A stretch of 64,000 nt of DNA from Trichococcus shcherbakoviae (lineage in GTDB: Bacteria > Bacillota > Bacilli > Lactobacillales > Aerococcaceae): the NCBI RefSeq assembly GCF_963666195.1, contig NZ_OY762653.1, positions 682,001 to 746,000 of the forward strand. The letters run 5' to 3'. Made by a program: the position numbers and the translations under genes. Below are positions 33,248-42,037 of this stretch, piece after piece (the first letter of the stretch is position 1; each line of letters starts with the position of its first letter). The notes under the pieces were generated by a model, which ran no database searches, was not told where the DNA came from, and saw nothing but the letters and a program-made list of their open reading frames with translations.

Positions 33248-34432
33248 TTATTGTAATATCGTGATCGTCAAAGTCTGTCTGCCGAAAGCAAGTGCGGCAT
33301 TCAGGTTTTCCATGTGCAAATCTATTTTGTTCCCTACGATTGCTCCACCGGTATCTCCTGCAATCGCGATGCCGTAGCCCGGTACGTTGACCAGACTTCC
33401 CAACGGAATCACGGAAGGATCTACCGCAATGACCATCGGATTGACCGACAAGTCGATGCCAGTAGCGGTAAAGTTGGATAACCCCGCTTCGTGGCGCGAA
33501 TAGGCTGTTGCCGATACGACCAATGTTTTGCCCTGCGCAGCTGGTGTTTCTGTCACAGTCGGAGCCGTAACAGTCACGACAGGCGCCGTTACAACAGCGG
33601 CAACGGAACTGTCTGTGATTTGGCTGACCGGTGCTTGAACGGACGATGAAGCTGCAGACGATGCAGATTCGGCAACCGCAACTGCGCTGCTCGATTCCGC
33701 AAGTTGCTGCTCTTCCGCCGCTTTGGCTGCAACTGCAACCGCCTCTGCATCAGCTTTTGCTTGCGCTTCTTCGGCAGCCAAACGGGCAGCTTCATCCGCA
33801 TACTCCGTTTTCACTTGGGACAAAACAGTTTGGTTGTCGGATAGGATGCCTTTCAAAGAAGTCAATTCTTCCGCCAACGCAGTCGATTCGGATTTTAGGC
33901 GGCTCTCTGCAGCCTTGACTGTTTGGATTTCATCAGCTAACTGTTCTTCCAATGCCACCAGTTTCTCTTCTTCGGAAATGGCAGTTTTGATCTGTTCATT
34001 ATCAGCAGACTGCAATTCGCTGATTACATACGCTTTGTTGATGAAATCGGCAAAATTTTCGGAATCCAGTAACATCAATACTTGGTTCTTCGTTGCATCA
34101 GAAATCTGCAAAGCAACGAGCCGTGTTTTAAGCTGTTCTTTCCGTGAAGCAATCAATGCTTTTTGCGCTTCGATGGCTGCTTGTGTTTCGATTTGGCTTT
34201 CTTCAGTCGCATCAATCTGTGCTTTTAGATCATCGATCCCCATCTGCTTCAGGTTGATTGACTCTAGTGTTTCACCGATCGTCACTTCCACAGAAGCGAT
34301 TTGAGCTTCCGTCTTTTGTTCTTCTTGGGTTAAGGTATCTAAGGTGGAACCTTGAACTTGTGTAATGGAAAGGGTCAGACTTGCTGCCAAGCCGGCCAAC
34401 ATCAGTTTCCCTATACGCTTTTTATGATTCAA
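33248..34432 (-). CDS. Secreted cell-wall protein: coiled coil plus C-terminal 3D domain
   Basis: 394 aa. The signal peptide is about residues 1-29 (KLMLAGLAASLTLSITQVQGS). A long coiled-coil region (about 30-230, rich in E, Q, K, A) resembles the N-terminus of PcsB/CwlO-type division hydrolases. A low-complexity Ala/Ser/Val/Thr linker follows (about 235-300). The 3D domain is about 305-394: LVVSATAYSRHEAGL, IAVDPSVIPLGSLVNVPGYG, AGDTGGAIVGNKIDLHM, where the Asp residues (D-T-G-G...K-I-D-L) are the family's catalytic acids. It is likely a peptidoglycan lytic enzyme or resuscitation factor-like protein at the cell surface. Confidence 0.87.
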   Translation of the reverse strand: MNHKKRIGKLMLAGLAASLTLSITQVQGSTLDTLTQEEQKTEAQIASVEVTIGETLESINLKQMGIDDLKAQIDATEESQIETQAAIEAQKALIASRKEQLKTRLVALQISDATKNQVLMLLDSENFADFINKAYVISELQSADNEQIKTAISEEEKLVALEEQLADEIQTVKAAESRLKSESTALAEELTSLKGILSDNQTVLSQVKTEYADEAARLAAEEAQAKADAEAVAVAAKAAEEQQLAESSSAVAVAESASSAASSSVQAPVSQITDSSVAAVVTAPVVTVTAPTVTETPAAQGKTLVVSATAYSRHEAGLSNFTATGIDLSVNPMVIAVDPSVIPLGSLVNVPGYGIAIAGDTGGAIVGNKIDLHMENLNAALAFGRQTLTITILQ

Positions 34433-34732
34433 AATCTCACGCCTCTCTTTTCTCGTTGGAAAATGCTCCTTTATTATATCGAATTTCTCTTTACGGAGGG
34501 TTGCATTCCTTTTACCGTTTCATATCAAATGATTCACTCAATGCTTGTTTTGCCTTTTAATGAGCAGTTTTGTAACCTGACCGTAACATAAGATTCCCCG
34601 CTGTAACAAAAAGTCCACTGTACTTGCCTAAATCGGCATATGAAAAAGATAATTTTATGACAAACCTGCCGAATTCCAGTAGAATGGAAAGTGAGGAATC
34701 TTGGAAGATCCGGGATTCAGAAGGAGACGTTC
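34433..34732. other. Divergent intergenic region, 3D protein / ppx
   Basis: It carries a 5/6-match promoter toward ppx (34657-34685) and GTAAC direct repeats upstream (34572, 34583, 34603). No gene is seen. Confidence 0.45.
34657..34685 (+). promoter_or_regulatory. Predicted promoter of ppx-ppk
   Basis: -35 ATGACA (34657-34662), 17-nt spacer, -10 TAGAAT (34680-34685), about 48 nt before the start. GTAAC repeats at 34572 and 34583 are 11 bp apart, the spacing of PhoP-type half-sites, with a third at 34603 out of register. Confidence 0.55.
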
Positions 34733-36271
34733 ATGTTATTAGAGAGAATAGGTTTAATCGATATCGGATCCAATACCATCCGGTTGGTCATCTTTGAAAT
34801 CGATGAACACTTTACGATGTTCCAAGTCCAAAATATCAAGACCCCCGCACGCCTGTTTCAGTATTTGGACAAAAAGAAAAAGATGTCCCAAGCAGGGATC
34901 GATGTCCTCATCAAAGTCCTGAAAAGTTTCAAATCGGTCGCTGATCAGTATCAAGTCAGCACCCTGATGCCGGTAGCAACAGCCGCTATCCGCCAATCCA
35001 CCAACCGCGACGACATCATCGCGCAAGTACGCAAGAAGACCGGAATCGAAATGCTGTTGTTGCCGGAAGAAAAAGAAGCCTATTATGGGAATTATGCCGT
35101 TCTGCATACGACCCAATTCCCTAGCGGTATCACGATCGACATCGGCGGCGGCAGCACAGAAGTCACTTACTATGAGAATAAGGAGCTGCAGCAGTATCAT
35201 AGTTTCCCTTTTGGGGTCGTAACCCTGAAGCAGATGTTCTTCGACGGCAAGGCTCACAATGACCCGAAAGCGATTAAGAAGATGCAGGAATTTGTGAAGG
35301 AACAGTTCAAATCAATCAAATGGCTCAGCAAGAAACAAGTGCCGATCGTAGCTATGGGCGGCTCTGCCCGCAGCATCGCGAATGTCCACCAACGCCAAGT
35401 CAATTATCGATTAGCAGGCGTGCACGGTTACCGCATGTACCGAAATGACCTCCAAAAGACAGTGGATTTGTTCCAGTCATTGAGCATTGCGCAGCTGCAG
35501 AATCTGGATGGGCTGAGCCGGGACCGCACCGATCTGATCATACCCGCGAACGTGGTATTCAATACCCTCTTCGATGAAGTGAAGGCCCCAGTATTCCTGT
35601 TCAGCAATAAAGGCTTACGCGAAGGCATCGTGATGGAATTCCTCAACAACAAGTACGAAAATAAAGCCTTCAGCGTTTTCAACATAGCGGCTCAAACGGT
35701 GAGCAGACTGGCCGCCAGCTACCACACCTTAGCGCATGTCGCACAACAAAGAGTGAAATTGGTCGATATGCTGTATGAGGAATTGTGCCGACTGGGTATT
35801 TTTGACAAGAATCCGGAGATGGAAAAACTATTGCATTTCGGAAGCTATCTTTATTACCTCGGGCAATTCGTCGAGACGGGCGCCAGTTCGCAGCACACTT
35901 TCTACATCATTTCCAACAGCGACTTGGATGGTATCAGCCACAAGGAACGGGTAAGTATCGCTTTATTGGCCAGCTTCAAAAACCGGTCGCTCGTCAACCA
36001 ATACCTGCTGGGCTTTACGGATTGGTTCACAGTGACCCAGATCGATCAGCTGCAATCATTCGGCGGCATCATCAAGTTCGCTGATGCCATCAACGATTCC
36101 CATATGGCAGTCATCCGGGACATCAAGATCAACAAAACAAAAAACGGACACGATCTGGTGCTTTATTATAAGGGCGACATTCTTGCGGAGGAATATCGCG
36201 CCGAGCGCCAACGCAAACATATCGAACGTCTCTTAAGCGGCAAACTTAACATTATATTTACAGAAAATTAA
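34733..36271 (+). CDS. ppx: Exopolyphosphatase (Ppx/GppA family)
   Basis: 512 aa. ASKHA-fold hydrolase that releases phosphate from polyphosphate (or pppGpp). The N-terminal phosphate loop LIDIGSNTIRLVIFEI, PVATAAIRQSTNRDDI and EEKEAYYGNYAV followed by GITIDIGGGSTEVTYYENKEL, then VAMGGSARSIANV and the GLREGIVMEFLNN region are all present; the C-terminal part is an HD-like helical domain as in longer Ppx proteins. The start is the ATG with AAGGAGA 6 nt upstream. ppk follows 42 bp later on the same strand, so synthesis and breakdown of polyphosphate are encoded together. Confidence 0.93.
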   Translation: MLLERIGLIDIGSNTIRLVIFEIDEHFTMFQVQNIKTPARLFQYLDKKKKMSQAGIDVLIKVLKSFKSVADQYQVSTLMPVATAAIRQSTNRDDIIAQVRKKTGIEMLLLPEEKEAYYGNYAVLHTTQFPSGITIDIGGGSTEVTYYENKELQQYHSFPFGVVTLKQMFFDGKAHNDPKAIKKMQEFVKEQFKSIKWLSKKQVPIVAMGGSARSIANVHQRQVNYRLAGVHGYRMYRNDLQKTVDLFQSLSIAQLQNLDGLSRDRTDLIIPANVVFNTLFDEVKAPVFLFSNKGLREGIVMEFLNNKYENKAFSVFNIAAQTVSRLAASYHTLAHVAQQRVKLVDMLYEELCRLGIFDKNPEMEKLLHFGSYLYYLGQFVETGASSQHTFYIISNSDLDGISHKERVSIALLASFKNRSLVNQYLLGFTDWFTVTQIDQLQSFGGIIKFADAINDSHMAVIRDIKINKTKNGHDLVLYYKGDILAEEYRAERQRKHIERLLSGKLNIIFTEN

Positions 36272-36313
36272 CAAGAATATGCTATAAATAAAACTTAGAA
36301 AATATATGAACGG

Positions 36314-38464
36314 ATGTGCCCAATGATGGAATCAGATAGCAAACCCAATCTTGCTAATGCGGATTATTATTTCAATCGGGAGCTGAGTTGGCTGGAATTC
36401 AACAAACGTGTCATTGAGGAAGCAAAAGATCCTCAGAACCCTTTGCTTGAACAGCTGAACTTTTTATCCATAGCAAGTTCCAATCTTGATGAATTCTACA
36501 TGGTTCGAGTTGCCGGATTACAGGATCAGTTCAAACTTGGCTATCATTTGACCGACACCAAAACCGATATGAGACCTCTTGAACAGTTGTCTGCTATCTC
36601 CGATAAGAATAACGATAACATCGCCTTACAATACGAGTACTATTATGAACTTTTGAATAAATTGGCTGAGAAGAATGTCCGCATCAAAAAAATCAGCGAT
36701 CTTTCCAAAAGTGAATTTGCTATCGTAGAAGAAACTTTCCACGAGCAAATTTTTCCCGCTTTGACGCCGCTAGGGATCGATGCATACCGCCCCTTCCCTA
36801 ACTTGAACAACAAACTGATCCATATTTTCATCAACTTGGAGAAGGAGGACACGACCCGGGTTGCGATTGTGCCTGTTCCCGCACTGCTGCAACGGTTCAT
36901 CTTGTTGGATGAGGACAAAAACGATATCGGCATCGTCCTGTTGGAAGATGTTGTGCGCCATTTCATCCATACCTTATTCAAAGGTTTCACTGTCACGAAC
37001 AGTTTCAGCTGCCGGATCACACGTAATGCCGATTTGGAATTGCATGAGGATGGTGCGGATGATCTGCTTTTGGTCATCCAGGATTACCTGAAGAAGCGCA
37101 AAAACGGAATGGCAGTCCGCCTTGAAGTCGACACACGCGATACAATCGATTCACTACAGGGAGATGTGCGCTTTCTGCAGACAGAACTGGATCTTGACGA
37201 TCGCGATGTCTACCTGATTGATGGCCCATTGGATCTTACTTTCCTCAGCAAATTGACGCGTCATCTGGCGATTGCTTCGCCGGATGACGTTTACCCTGAC
37301 TTCTCACCGGTCACACCGAGTGATTTATCAGGAAAAGACATCTTTGATGTGGTCGAAAAGCAGGACGTCTTCTTGCACCATCCCTATGATTCGTTTGATC
37401 CGGTCGTCGATTTCATCAAGAGCGCCGCTGAAGATGAGGATACGATCGCCATCAAGCAGACCCTTTACCGTGTCAGCAAAGATTCACCGATCATCGAAGG
37501 GTTGAAGACGGCAGCCGAATCCGGCAAACAGGTCACCGTGCTTGTCGAACTGAAAGCCCGTTTCGACGAAGAGAACAATGTGCAATGGGCCAAGGAATTG
37601 GAAGAAGCCGGTGCACATGTCCTTTACGGGATGACCCACTTGAAGACTCACAGCAAGATCACGATGGTCGTAAAGAAACATCATGACCGGATCGTCCGCT
37701 ATGTCCATCTGGCTACCGGCAATTATAACGATAAGACAGCCAGACTTTATACCGATATGGCCATCTTCACCGCCAATAAGGAAATCGGCGAGGATGCCAC
37801 TAACTTCTTCAACTACTTGAGCGGCTATTCCGATCAACCGGAGTACAATCACCTGCACGTGTCCCCATTCGAAATCCGTGATTCCTTTATCGAGTACATC
37901 GATGACGAAATCTCCTCGCATGAACAATTCGGGAATGGGCATATCATTGCGAAAATGAATTCCTTGACCGATAAACGCGTCATCATGAAACTGTACGAAG
38001 CCAGCCAAGCCGGCGTCCGGGTCGATTTGATCATCCGCGGCATCTGCTGCCTGAAACCCCAAGTGCCGGGCGTCAGCGAGAACATCCATGTCCGCAGCAT
38101 CGTCGGCCGCTTCCTGGAGCATAGCCGGATCTACTATTTCCATCATAATGGGGATGAAAATCTTTTTCTTTCTTCCGCTGACATGATGACCCGCAATATG
38201 ATCAAACGCGTCGAAATAGAGTTTCCGATCCTGGACAAAGCCATCAAGAAGGAAATCCTGTCTTTGATGGATGTCTACCTCGCCGACAACACGAAAGCGC
38301 GCGAACTGCACCCTGACGGGACCTATCGACACGTCCGTAACGATAAACCAGCGGTGGATGCGCAAAAATATTTCATGGAACTGGCGAATAAAGAAAAAGA
38401 AATCCCAATACTCTCTGAAAAAGATTCCTGGTTAAAAAAAATCCAACGAAGATTCAAAAAATAA
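36314..38464 (+). CDS. ppk: Polyphosphate kinase 1
   Basis: 716 aa, full-length PPK1 that polymerises phosphate from ATP. N domain: YYFNRELSWLEFNKRVIEEA and SNLDEFYMVRVAGL; H domain with LTPLGIDAYRPFPNLNN; catalytic C1/C2 domains (phospholipase-D-like) with AIKQTLYRVSKDSPII, LVELKARFDEENN, GMTHLKTHSKITMVVKK (the autophosphorylated His lies in THSK), VHLATGNYNDKTARLYTD and LIIRGICCL. The start may be this ATG or one of the two ATGs a few codons on; no strong ribosome binding site is visible. An unusual 3' element begins right after the stop (38465-38598). Confidence 0.96.
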   Translation: MCPMMESDSKPNLANADYYFNRELSWLEFNKRVIEEAKDPQNPLLEQLNFLSIASSNLDEFYMVRVAGLQDQFKLGYHLTDTKTDMRPLEQLSAISDKNNDNIALQYEYYYELLNKLAEKNVRIKKISDLSKSEFAIVEETFHEQIFPALTPLGIDAYRPFPNLNNKLIHIFINLEKEDTTRVAIVPVPALLQRFILLDEDKNDIGIVLLEDVVRHFIHTLFKGFTVTNSFSCRITRNADLELHEDGADDLLLVIQDYLKKRKNGMAVRLEVDTRDTIDSLQGDVRFLQTELDLDDRDVYLIDGPLDLTFLSKLTRHLAIASPDDVYPDFSPVTPSDLSGKDIFDVVEKQDVFLHHPYDSFDPVVDFIKSAAEDEDTIAIKQTLYRVSKDSPIIEGLKTAAESGKQVTVLVELKARFDEENNVQWAKELEEAGAHVLYGMTHLKTHSKITMVVKKHHDRIVRYVHLATGNYNDKTARLYTDMAIFTANKEIGEDATNFFNYLSGYSDQPEYNHLHVSPFEIRDSFIEYIDDEISSHEQFGNGHIIAKMNSLTDKRVIMKLYEASQAGVRVDLIIRGICCLKPQVPGVSENIHVRSIVGRFLEHSRIYYFHHNGDENLFLSSADMMTRNMIKRVEIEFPILDKAIKKEILSLMDVYLADNTKARELHPDGTYRHVRNDKPAVDAQKYFMELANKEKEIPILSEKDSWLKKIQRRFKK

Positions 38465-38598
38465 GAAAAGCGGAACGGGTTCGTTCAGCCCTGAATGAAA
38501 TTTAGGAAATTGGACCAACTGAGCATCGTAGAGCGCAATAGGCCCAATTTATCTAATTTCCGAAGGGCTAACCCGTGAAGCTAGCCAACGATTTGGAA
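38465..38598 (+). repeat. Post-stop hairpin element, copy 1 (after ppk)
   Basis: A ~135-bp element starting at the ppk stop codon. The core (38476-38575, 100 nt) folds as one long hairpin: CGGGTT/AACCCG, AGCCCT/AGGGCT, GAAATT/AATTTC, AAATTGG/CCAATTT, closed by a 24-nt loop containing CTGAGCATCGTAGAGCGC. A second copy (58352-58489, opposite orientation) follows leuD. The two share the loop unchanged and carry paired compensatory changes in the stem. There is no T-run, so it is not itself a terminator; the terminator is further on. Confidence 0.85.
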
Positions 38599-38638
38599 CG
38601 CATGAAACATTTCATAAATTCCTATATAACGGCAGAAA

Positions 38639-38679
38639 GAAGAAGGTCAAGAGCTGCGCGCTCCTGACCTTCTTTTTTT
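38639..38679. terminator. Terminator between ppk and brnQ
   Basis: AGAAGGTCA(agagc)...TGACCTTCT stem; strong T-run on the plus strand (TTTTTTT), weaker on the minus, so mainly for ppk, possibly for brnQ too. Confidence 0.85.
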
Positions 38680-38686
38680 GCCGCTA

Positions 38687-40033
38687 TTAGGCTAATTTAT
38701 TGTTTTTCGAAACTGCCAAACCGATCGCAAAACCGATCACGGATGGGATCAGCCACCCCATTCCGATATCTGATAAAGGAATCGCTGAATCGGTCCAGGC
38801 GATGACACCATTCATGCCGACAGCGTCCTTGATTCCCTGCGGCAAAGCCTTCAGGAAATCAATGGTTGCGAAAGGCAAGGTGAACAGGGTCGTCATCTGG
38901 TAGACGATCGTCCGGTCATTGAACAGGCTGCTCGTGATCGACAGCAAAATTAAAGTGATTGCGAGTGGATAAAGGAACATCAACACCGGAATCGAGAAGG
39001 CGATGATCTGGCTCAAGCCCAGATTCGCCAAACCGAAGGAAATGGCTGTAAAAAGATAGACGTATTTTTTGTAGTCCAATGAGTTTGGAAACATAAGCAC
39101 GAACGTTTCACTGATGGCTGTGACCAGCCCGATTGCCGTTTTTAGACAGGCAACGGTGATGATGACAGCAAACAGAACAGCGCCGAAGATGCCGAAGTAC
39201 TCGTTTGAGATCTGCGCCAAAGCGATACCGCCGTTGTCGCTGATTTCAAAAACACCACGGCTGGTTGCGCCCAAGTAAACCAGCGAACCGTAAATGACAG
39301 CCATCAACAACATGCTGATCGTTCCGGATTTTATCGTGTCCTTCGCAATCGTTGCTGGCTTTGTGACGCCCAGGCCTTGGATCGTCGTTACGACGATGAT
39401 GCCGAAAGCCAAGGAAGCCAACGCATCCATCGTGTTGTACCCTTCCAAAAAGCCTTTGAAGAATGCGCCTGTCTGATAGCTCGCATCCACCGGTATTTCA
39501 TTCGCTGTACCCATCGGCGCAAAAAAGCCGAAGAGGATCAGAATCGAAAGAAAAACCAGAAAAATCGGGTTCAGTACCTTGCCGACCCATTTCAATATTT
39601 CGGATGGCTTCAGGGAAAACCACAGCACAGCTGCAAAGAAAAGCAACGAGAACAGGAACAGCGCCATTTTTGTCATTGAAGGATCCAAATAAGGAGCAAA
39701 AGCTGCCTCGAACGAGACCGTCGCGGTACGCGGTGTCGCAAAGAAGGGTCCGATTGTCAGATAGAGTGCCGCGGTGAAGAACACGCCGTACTTCGGATGG
39801 ATTTTGCTCGCCATTTCCAGCAGGCTTTCTTTACCGGACAGCCCCATCGCCACGATACCCAAAAACGGCAGCCCCACTGCCGTCACGATAAATCCCAATA
39901 TCGCCGGAATCAAGTTTTGGCCAGCCAATTGTCCCATATGGACCGGGAAAATCAGGTTGCCGGCACCGAAAAATAAGCCGAAGAGCATGGAGCCTATGTA
40001 TATATATTCTTTATTCGATAATTTCTTATCCAT
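38687..40033 (-). CDS. brnQ: Branched-chain amino-acid transporter BrnQ (LIVCS family)
   Basis: 448 aa cation-coupled Leu/Ile/Val uptake carrier with about 12 membrane helices. The N-terminus YIYIGSMLFGLFFGAGNLIFPVHMGQLAGQN is the family signature, followed by GPFFATPRTATVSFE, LEGYNTMDALASLAFGIIVV and SNEYFGIFGAVLFAVIITVACLKTAIGLVTAISE. The ATG at 40033 has no good ribosome binding site. Just upstream a 12-codon GTG mini-ORF (40040-40078) has an excellent AGGAGG, so translation of brnQ may be coupled to it. Confidence 0.95.
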   Translation of the reverse strand: MDKKLSNKEYIYIGSMLFGLFFGAGNLIFPVHMGQLAGQNLIPAILGFIVTAVGLPFLGIVAMGLSGKESLLEMASKIHPKYGVFFTAALYLTIGPFFATPRTATVSFEAAFAPYLDPSMTKMALFLFSLLFFAAVLWFSLKPSEILKWVGKVLNPIFLVFLSILILFGFFAPMGTANEIPVDASYQTGAFFKGFLEGYNTMDALASLAFGIIVVTTIQGLGVTKPATIAKDTIKSGTISMLLMAVIYGSLVYLGATSRGVFEISDNGGIALAQISNEYFGIFGAVLFAVIITVACLKTAIGLVTAISETFVLMFPNSLDYKKYVYLFTAISFGLANLGLSQIIAFSIPVLMFLYPLAITLILLSITSSLFNDRTIVYQMTTLFTLPFATIDFLKALPQGIKDAVGMNGVIAWTDSAIPLSDIGMGWLIPSVIGFAIGLAVSKNNKLA

Positions 40034-40039
40034 TAAGTC

Positions 40040-40078
40040 TCAGCCAACTTTCTGTTTCGATTTTGTCCATTCTATCAC
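40040..40078 (-). CDS. Candidate leader mini-ORF upstream of brnQ
   Basis: GTG start with AGGAGG ~6 nt upstream, 12 codons (MIEWTKSKQKVG) and TGA, ending 6 nt before the brnQ ATG, and in the same frame. brnQ itself lacks a ribosome binding site, so ribosomes terminating here could reinitiate at brnQ. The peptide is not rich in Leu/Ile/Val codons, so classical attenuation is unlikely. It could be fortuitous. Confidence 0.45.
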   Translation of the reverse strand: MIEWTKSKQKVG

Positions 40079-40101
40079 GGCATTCCTCCTGTTACTATAA
40101 T

Positions 40102-40115
40102 TGGGAGCGCTAACC
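40102..40115 (-). promoter_or_regulatory. cre-like site upstream of brnQ
   Basis: TGGGAGCGCTAACC (plus strand) differs from cre TGWNANCGNTNWCA at two defined positions and is embedded in a TTGGG...CCCAA inverted repeat, directly upstream of a TATAGT -10-like sequence for brnQ. The divergent ABC-F gene is ~220 bp away. Confidence 0.4.
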
Positions 40116-40333
40116 CAAAAAAACTTACCATTTTCTCATTTAAAAAAAATGTCCATGAGTATTGGTTGCCATCCGTAAAATAACAGCAATATTGCAACAA
40201 ACCAGTACGAACGATTGCCACAAAAGAAACAATCTCACTCGTTTTTTGTAAACACTCTGTTAAAATCCTTTTATTTTTTCAGGAATATGCTAGAATTAAT
40301 TGACTATAAACAAGAATTGAGGAATGTAAAAAA

Positions 40334-41968
40334 ATGATTACCGTATCAAATGTCAGCCTACAATTTTCCGATCGCAAGTTGTTTGACAATGTCAACCTAA
40401 AGTTCACCCCTGGTAACTGCTATGGCGTCATCGGTGCCAACGGAGCTGGAAAATCTACTTTCTTGAAGATTTTATCAGGCGTCATCCAGCCCACAACCGG
40501 CGACATCATTTTAGATCCAAATGAACGTTTAGCTGTACTGAACCAGAATCACTATGGTTTCGAAGACCATCAAGTATTGGACACTGTCATCATGGGTCAC
40601 AAACGTCTTTATGCCATCATGGATGAAAAAAATGCCATTTATGCAAAAACTGATTTCACAGAAGAAGACGGCATCAGAGCCGGCGAACTTGAAGGCGAAT
40701 TTGCTGAATTGGATGGATGGGAAGCCGAATCCGATGCTGCAAGTCTCTTGCAAGGTTTAGGAATCGGTGAAGACTTGCACTACAAGCAGATGAGTGACTT
40801 GCTGGAGCCGCAAAAAGTAAAAGTTTTGCTGGCGCAAGCATTATTCGGCAAACCTGACGTATTGCTATTGGACGAGCCTACAAACGGTTTGGACAAAGAA
40901 TCCATCGAATGGTTATCCGAGTTCCTGATCAACTTCCCGAACACCGTTATCGTTGTTTCCCATGACCGTCACTTCCTGAACACGGTTTGTACGCACATGT
41001 GTGACGTCGACTTCGGAAAGATCAAACTTTATGTCGGAAACTATGACTTCTGGATGCAATCCAGTCAATTGGCCGCTAAATTGGCTGCTGATTCCAATTC
41101 GAAAAAAGAAGAGCAGATCAAGGAATTGCAGGACTTCATCGCGCGATTCAGTGCAAATGCATCGAAATCCAAACAAGCGACTTCACGTAAAAAGACCTTG
41201 GACAAAATCACATTGGATGATATTCAACCATCCTCCCGTAAATATCCTTTCGTCGGCTTCACTCCGGAACGCGAAATCGGTAATGACTTATTGATTGTTT
41301 CGAACCTTTCCAAAACAATCGATGGCGTCAAAATTTTGGACAACATCAGCTTTGCGTTGAACAAAAACGATAAAGTCGCTTTCGCCAGCCGCAAAGATAT
41401 CGCTACTTCCACCCTCTTCAAAATTTTGATGGGTGAAATGGAAGCTGACGGTGGTACCTTCAAATGGGGCGTTACAACTTCACAAAGCTACTTGCCGAAG
41501 GACCACACGAATGAATTCCCGGTTGCCGACATCACCATTTTGGAATGGTTGCGCCAATTCGCAGGCAAAGAAGAGGACGACAATACCTTCTTGCGCAGCT
41601 TTTTGGGCCGCATGCTGTTCTCAGGTGAAGACGTCATGAAGAAAGTTTCTGTCCTATCCGGGGGAGAGAAAGTACGTATCATCCTTTCGAAAATGATGCT
41701 TTCCAAAGCAAACGTCTTGGTATTGGATGATCCGACGAACCACTTGGATCTTGAATCCATCACTGCATTAAATGACGGCATGATCGCCTTCAAAGGCGCG
41801 TTATTATTCACTTCACACGATTACGAGTTCATCAACACTACTGCGAACCGTATCATCGAAGTGACTCCAAACGGCGTTGTGGACAGAATGGAAACAACTT
41901 ACGAAGACTTCTTGGCAGATAAAGACGTTCAAGCAAGAATCAACGCACTTTATAAAGAACAAGCATAA
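40334..41968 (+). CDS. ABC-F family ATPase (YkpA/YbiT type, ribosome-associated)
   Basis: 544 aa with two ABC domains and no membrane segments. Domain 1: Walker A GANGAGKSTFLKIL, a degenerate signature around MSDLLEPQKVKV, Walker B VLLLDEPTNGLD, VVSHDRHFL. A charged linker (about 245-300) joins the domains, as in ABC-F proteins. Domain 2: the P-loop is degenerate (ASRKDIATSTLF), signature LSGGEKVRI, Walker B VLVLDDPTNHLD, FTSHDYEF. The weak second P-loop is a known feature of the YkpA/YbiT subgroup. Likely a translation factor rather than a transporter; antibiotic-resistance ARE-ABCF function is not indicated. Confidence 0.9.
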   Translation: MITVSNVSLQFSDRKLFDNVNLKFTPGNCYGVIGANGAGKSTFLKILSGVIQPTTGDIILDPNERLAVLNQNHYGFEDHQVLDTVIMGHKRLYAIMDEKNAIYAKTDFTEEDGIRAGELEGEFAELDGWEAESDAASLLQGLGIGEDLHYKQMSDLLEPQKVKVLLAQALFGKPDVLLLDEPTNGLDKESIEWLSEFLINFPNTVIVVSHDRHFLNTVCTHMCDVDFGKIKLYVGNYDFWMQSSQLAAKLAADSNSKKEEQIKELQDFIARFSANASKSKQATSRKKTLDKITLDDIQPSSRKYPFVGFTPEREIGNDLLIVSNLSKTIDGVKILDNISFALNKNDKVAFASRKDIATSTLFKILMGEMEADGGTFKWGVTTSQSYLPKDHTNEFPVADITILEWLRQFAGKEEDDNTFLRSFLGRMLFSGEDVMKKVSVLSGGEKVRIILSKMMLSKANVLVLDDPTNHLDLESITALNDGMIAFKGALLFTSHDYEFINTTANRIIEVTPNGVVDRMETTYEDFLADKDVQARINALYKEQA

Positions 41969-41994
41969 AAAAACACTTGTAAAGCCTGCAAAAA

Positions 41995-42037
41995 AAGAAG
42001 GACAAGCCGAGCATTCGGTTTGTCCTTCTTTCTTTTT
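41995..42037. terminator. Bidirectional terminator, ABC-F / thioesterase
   Basis: AAAGAAGGACAA...TTGTCCTTCTTT arms with further internal CCG/CGG pairs and T-runs on both strands. Confidence 0.9.
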
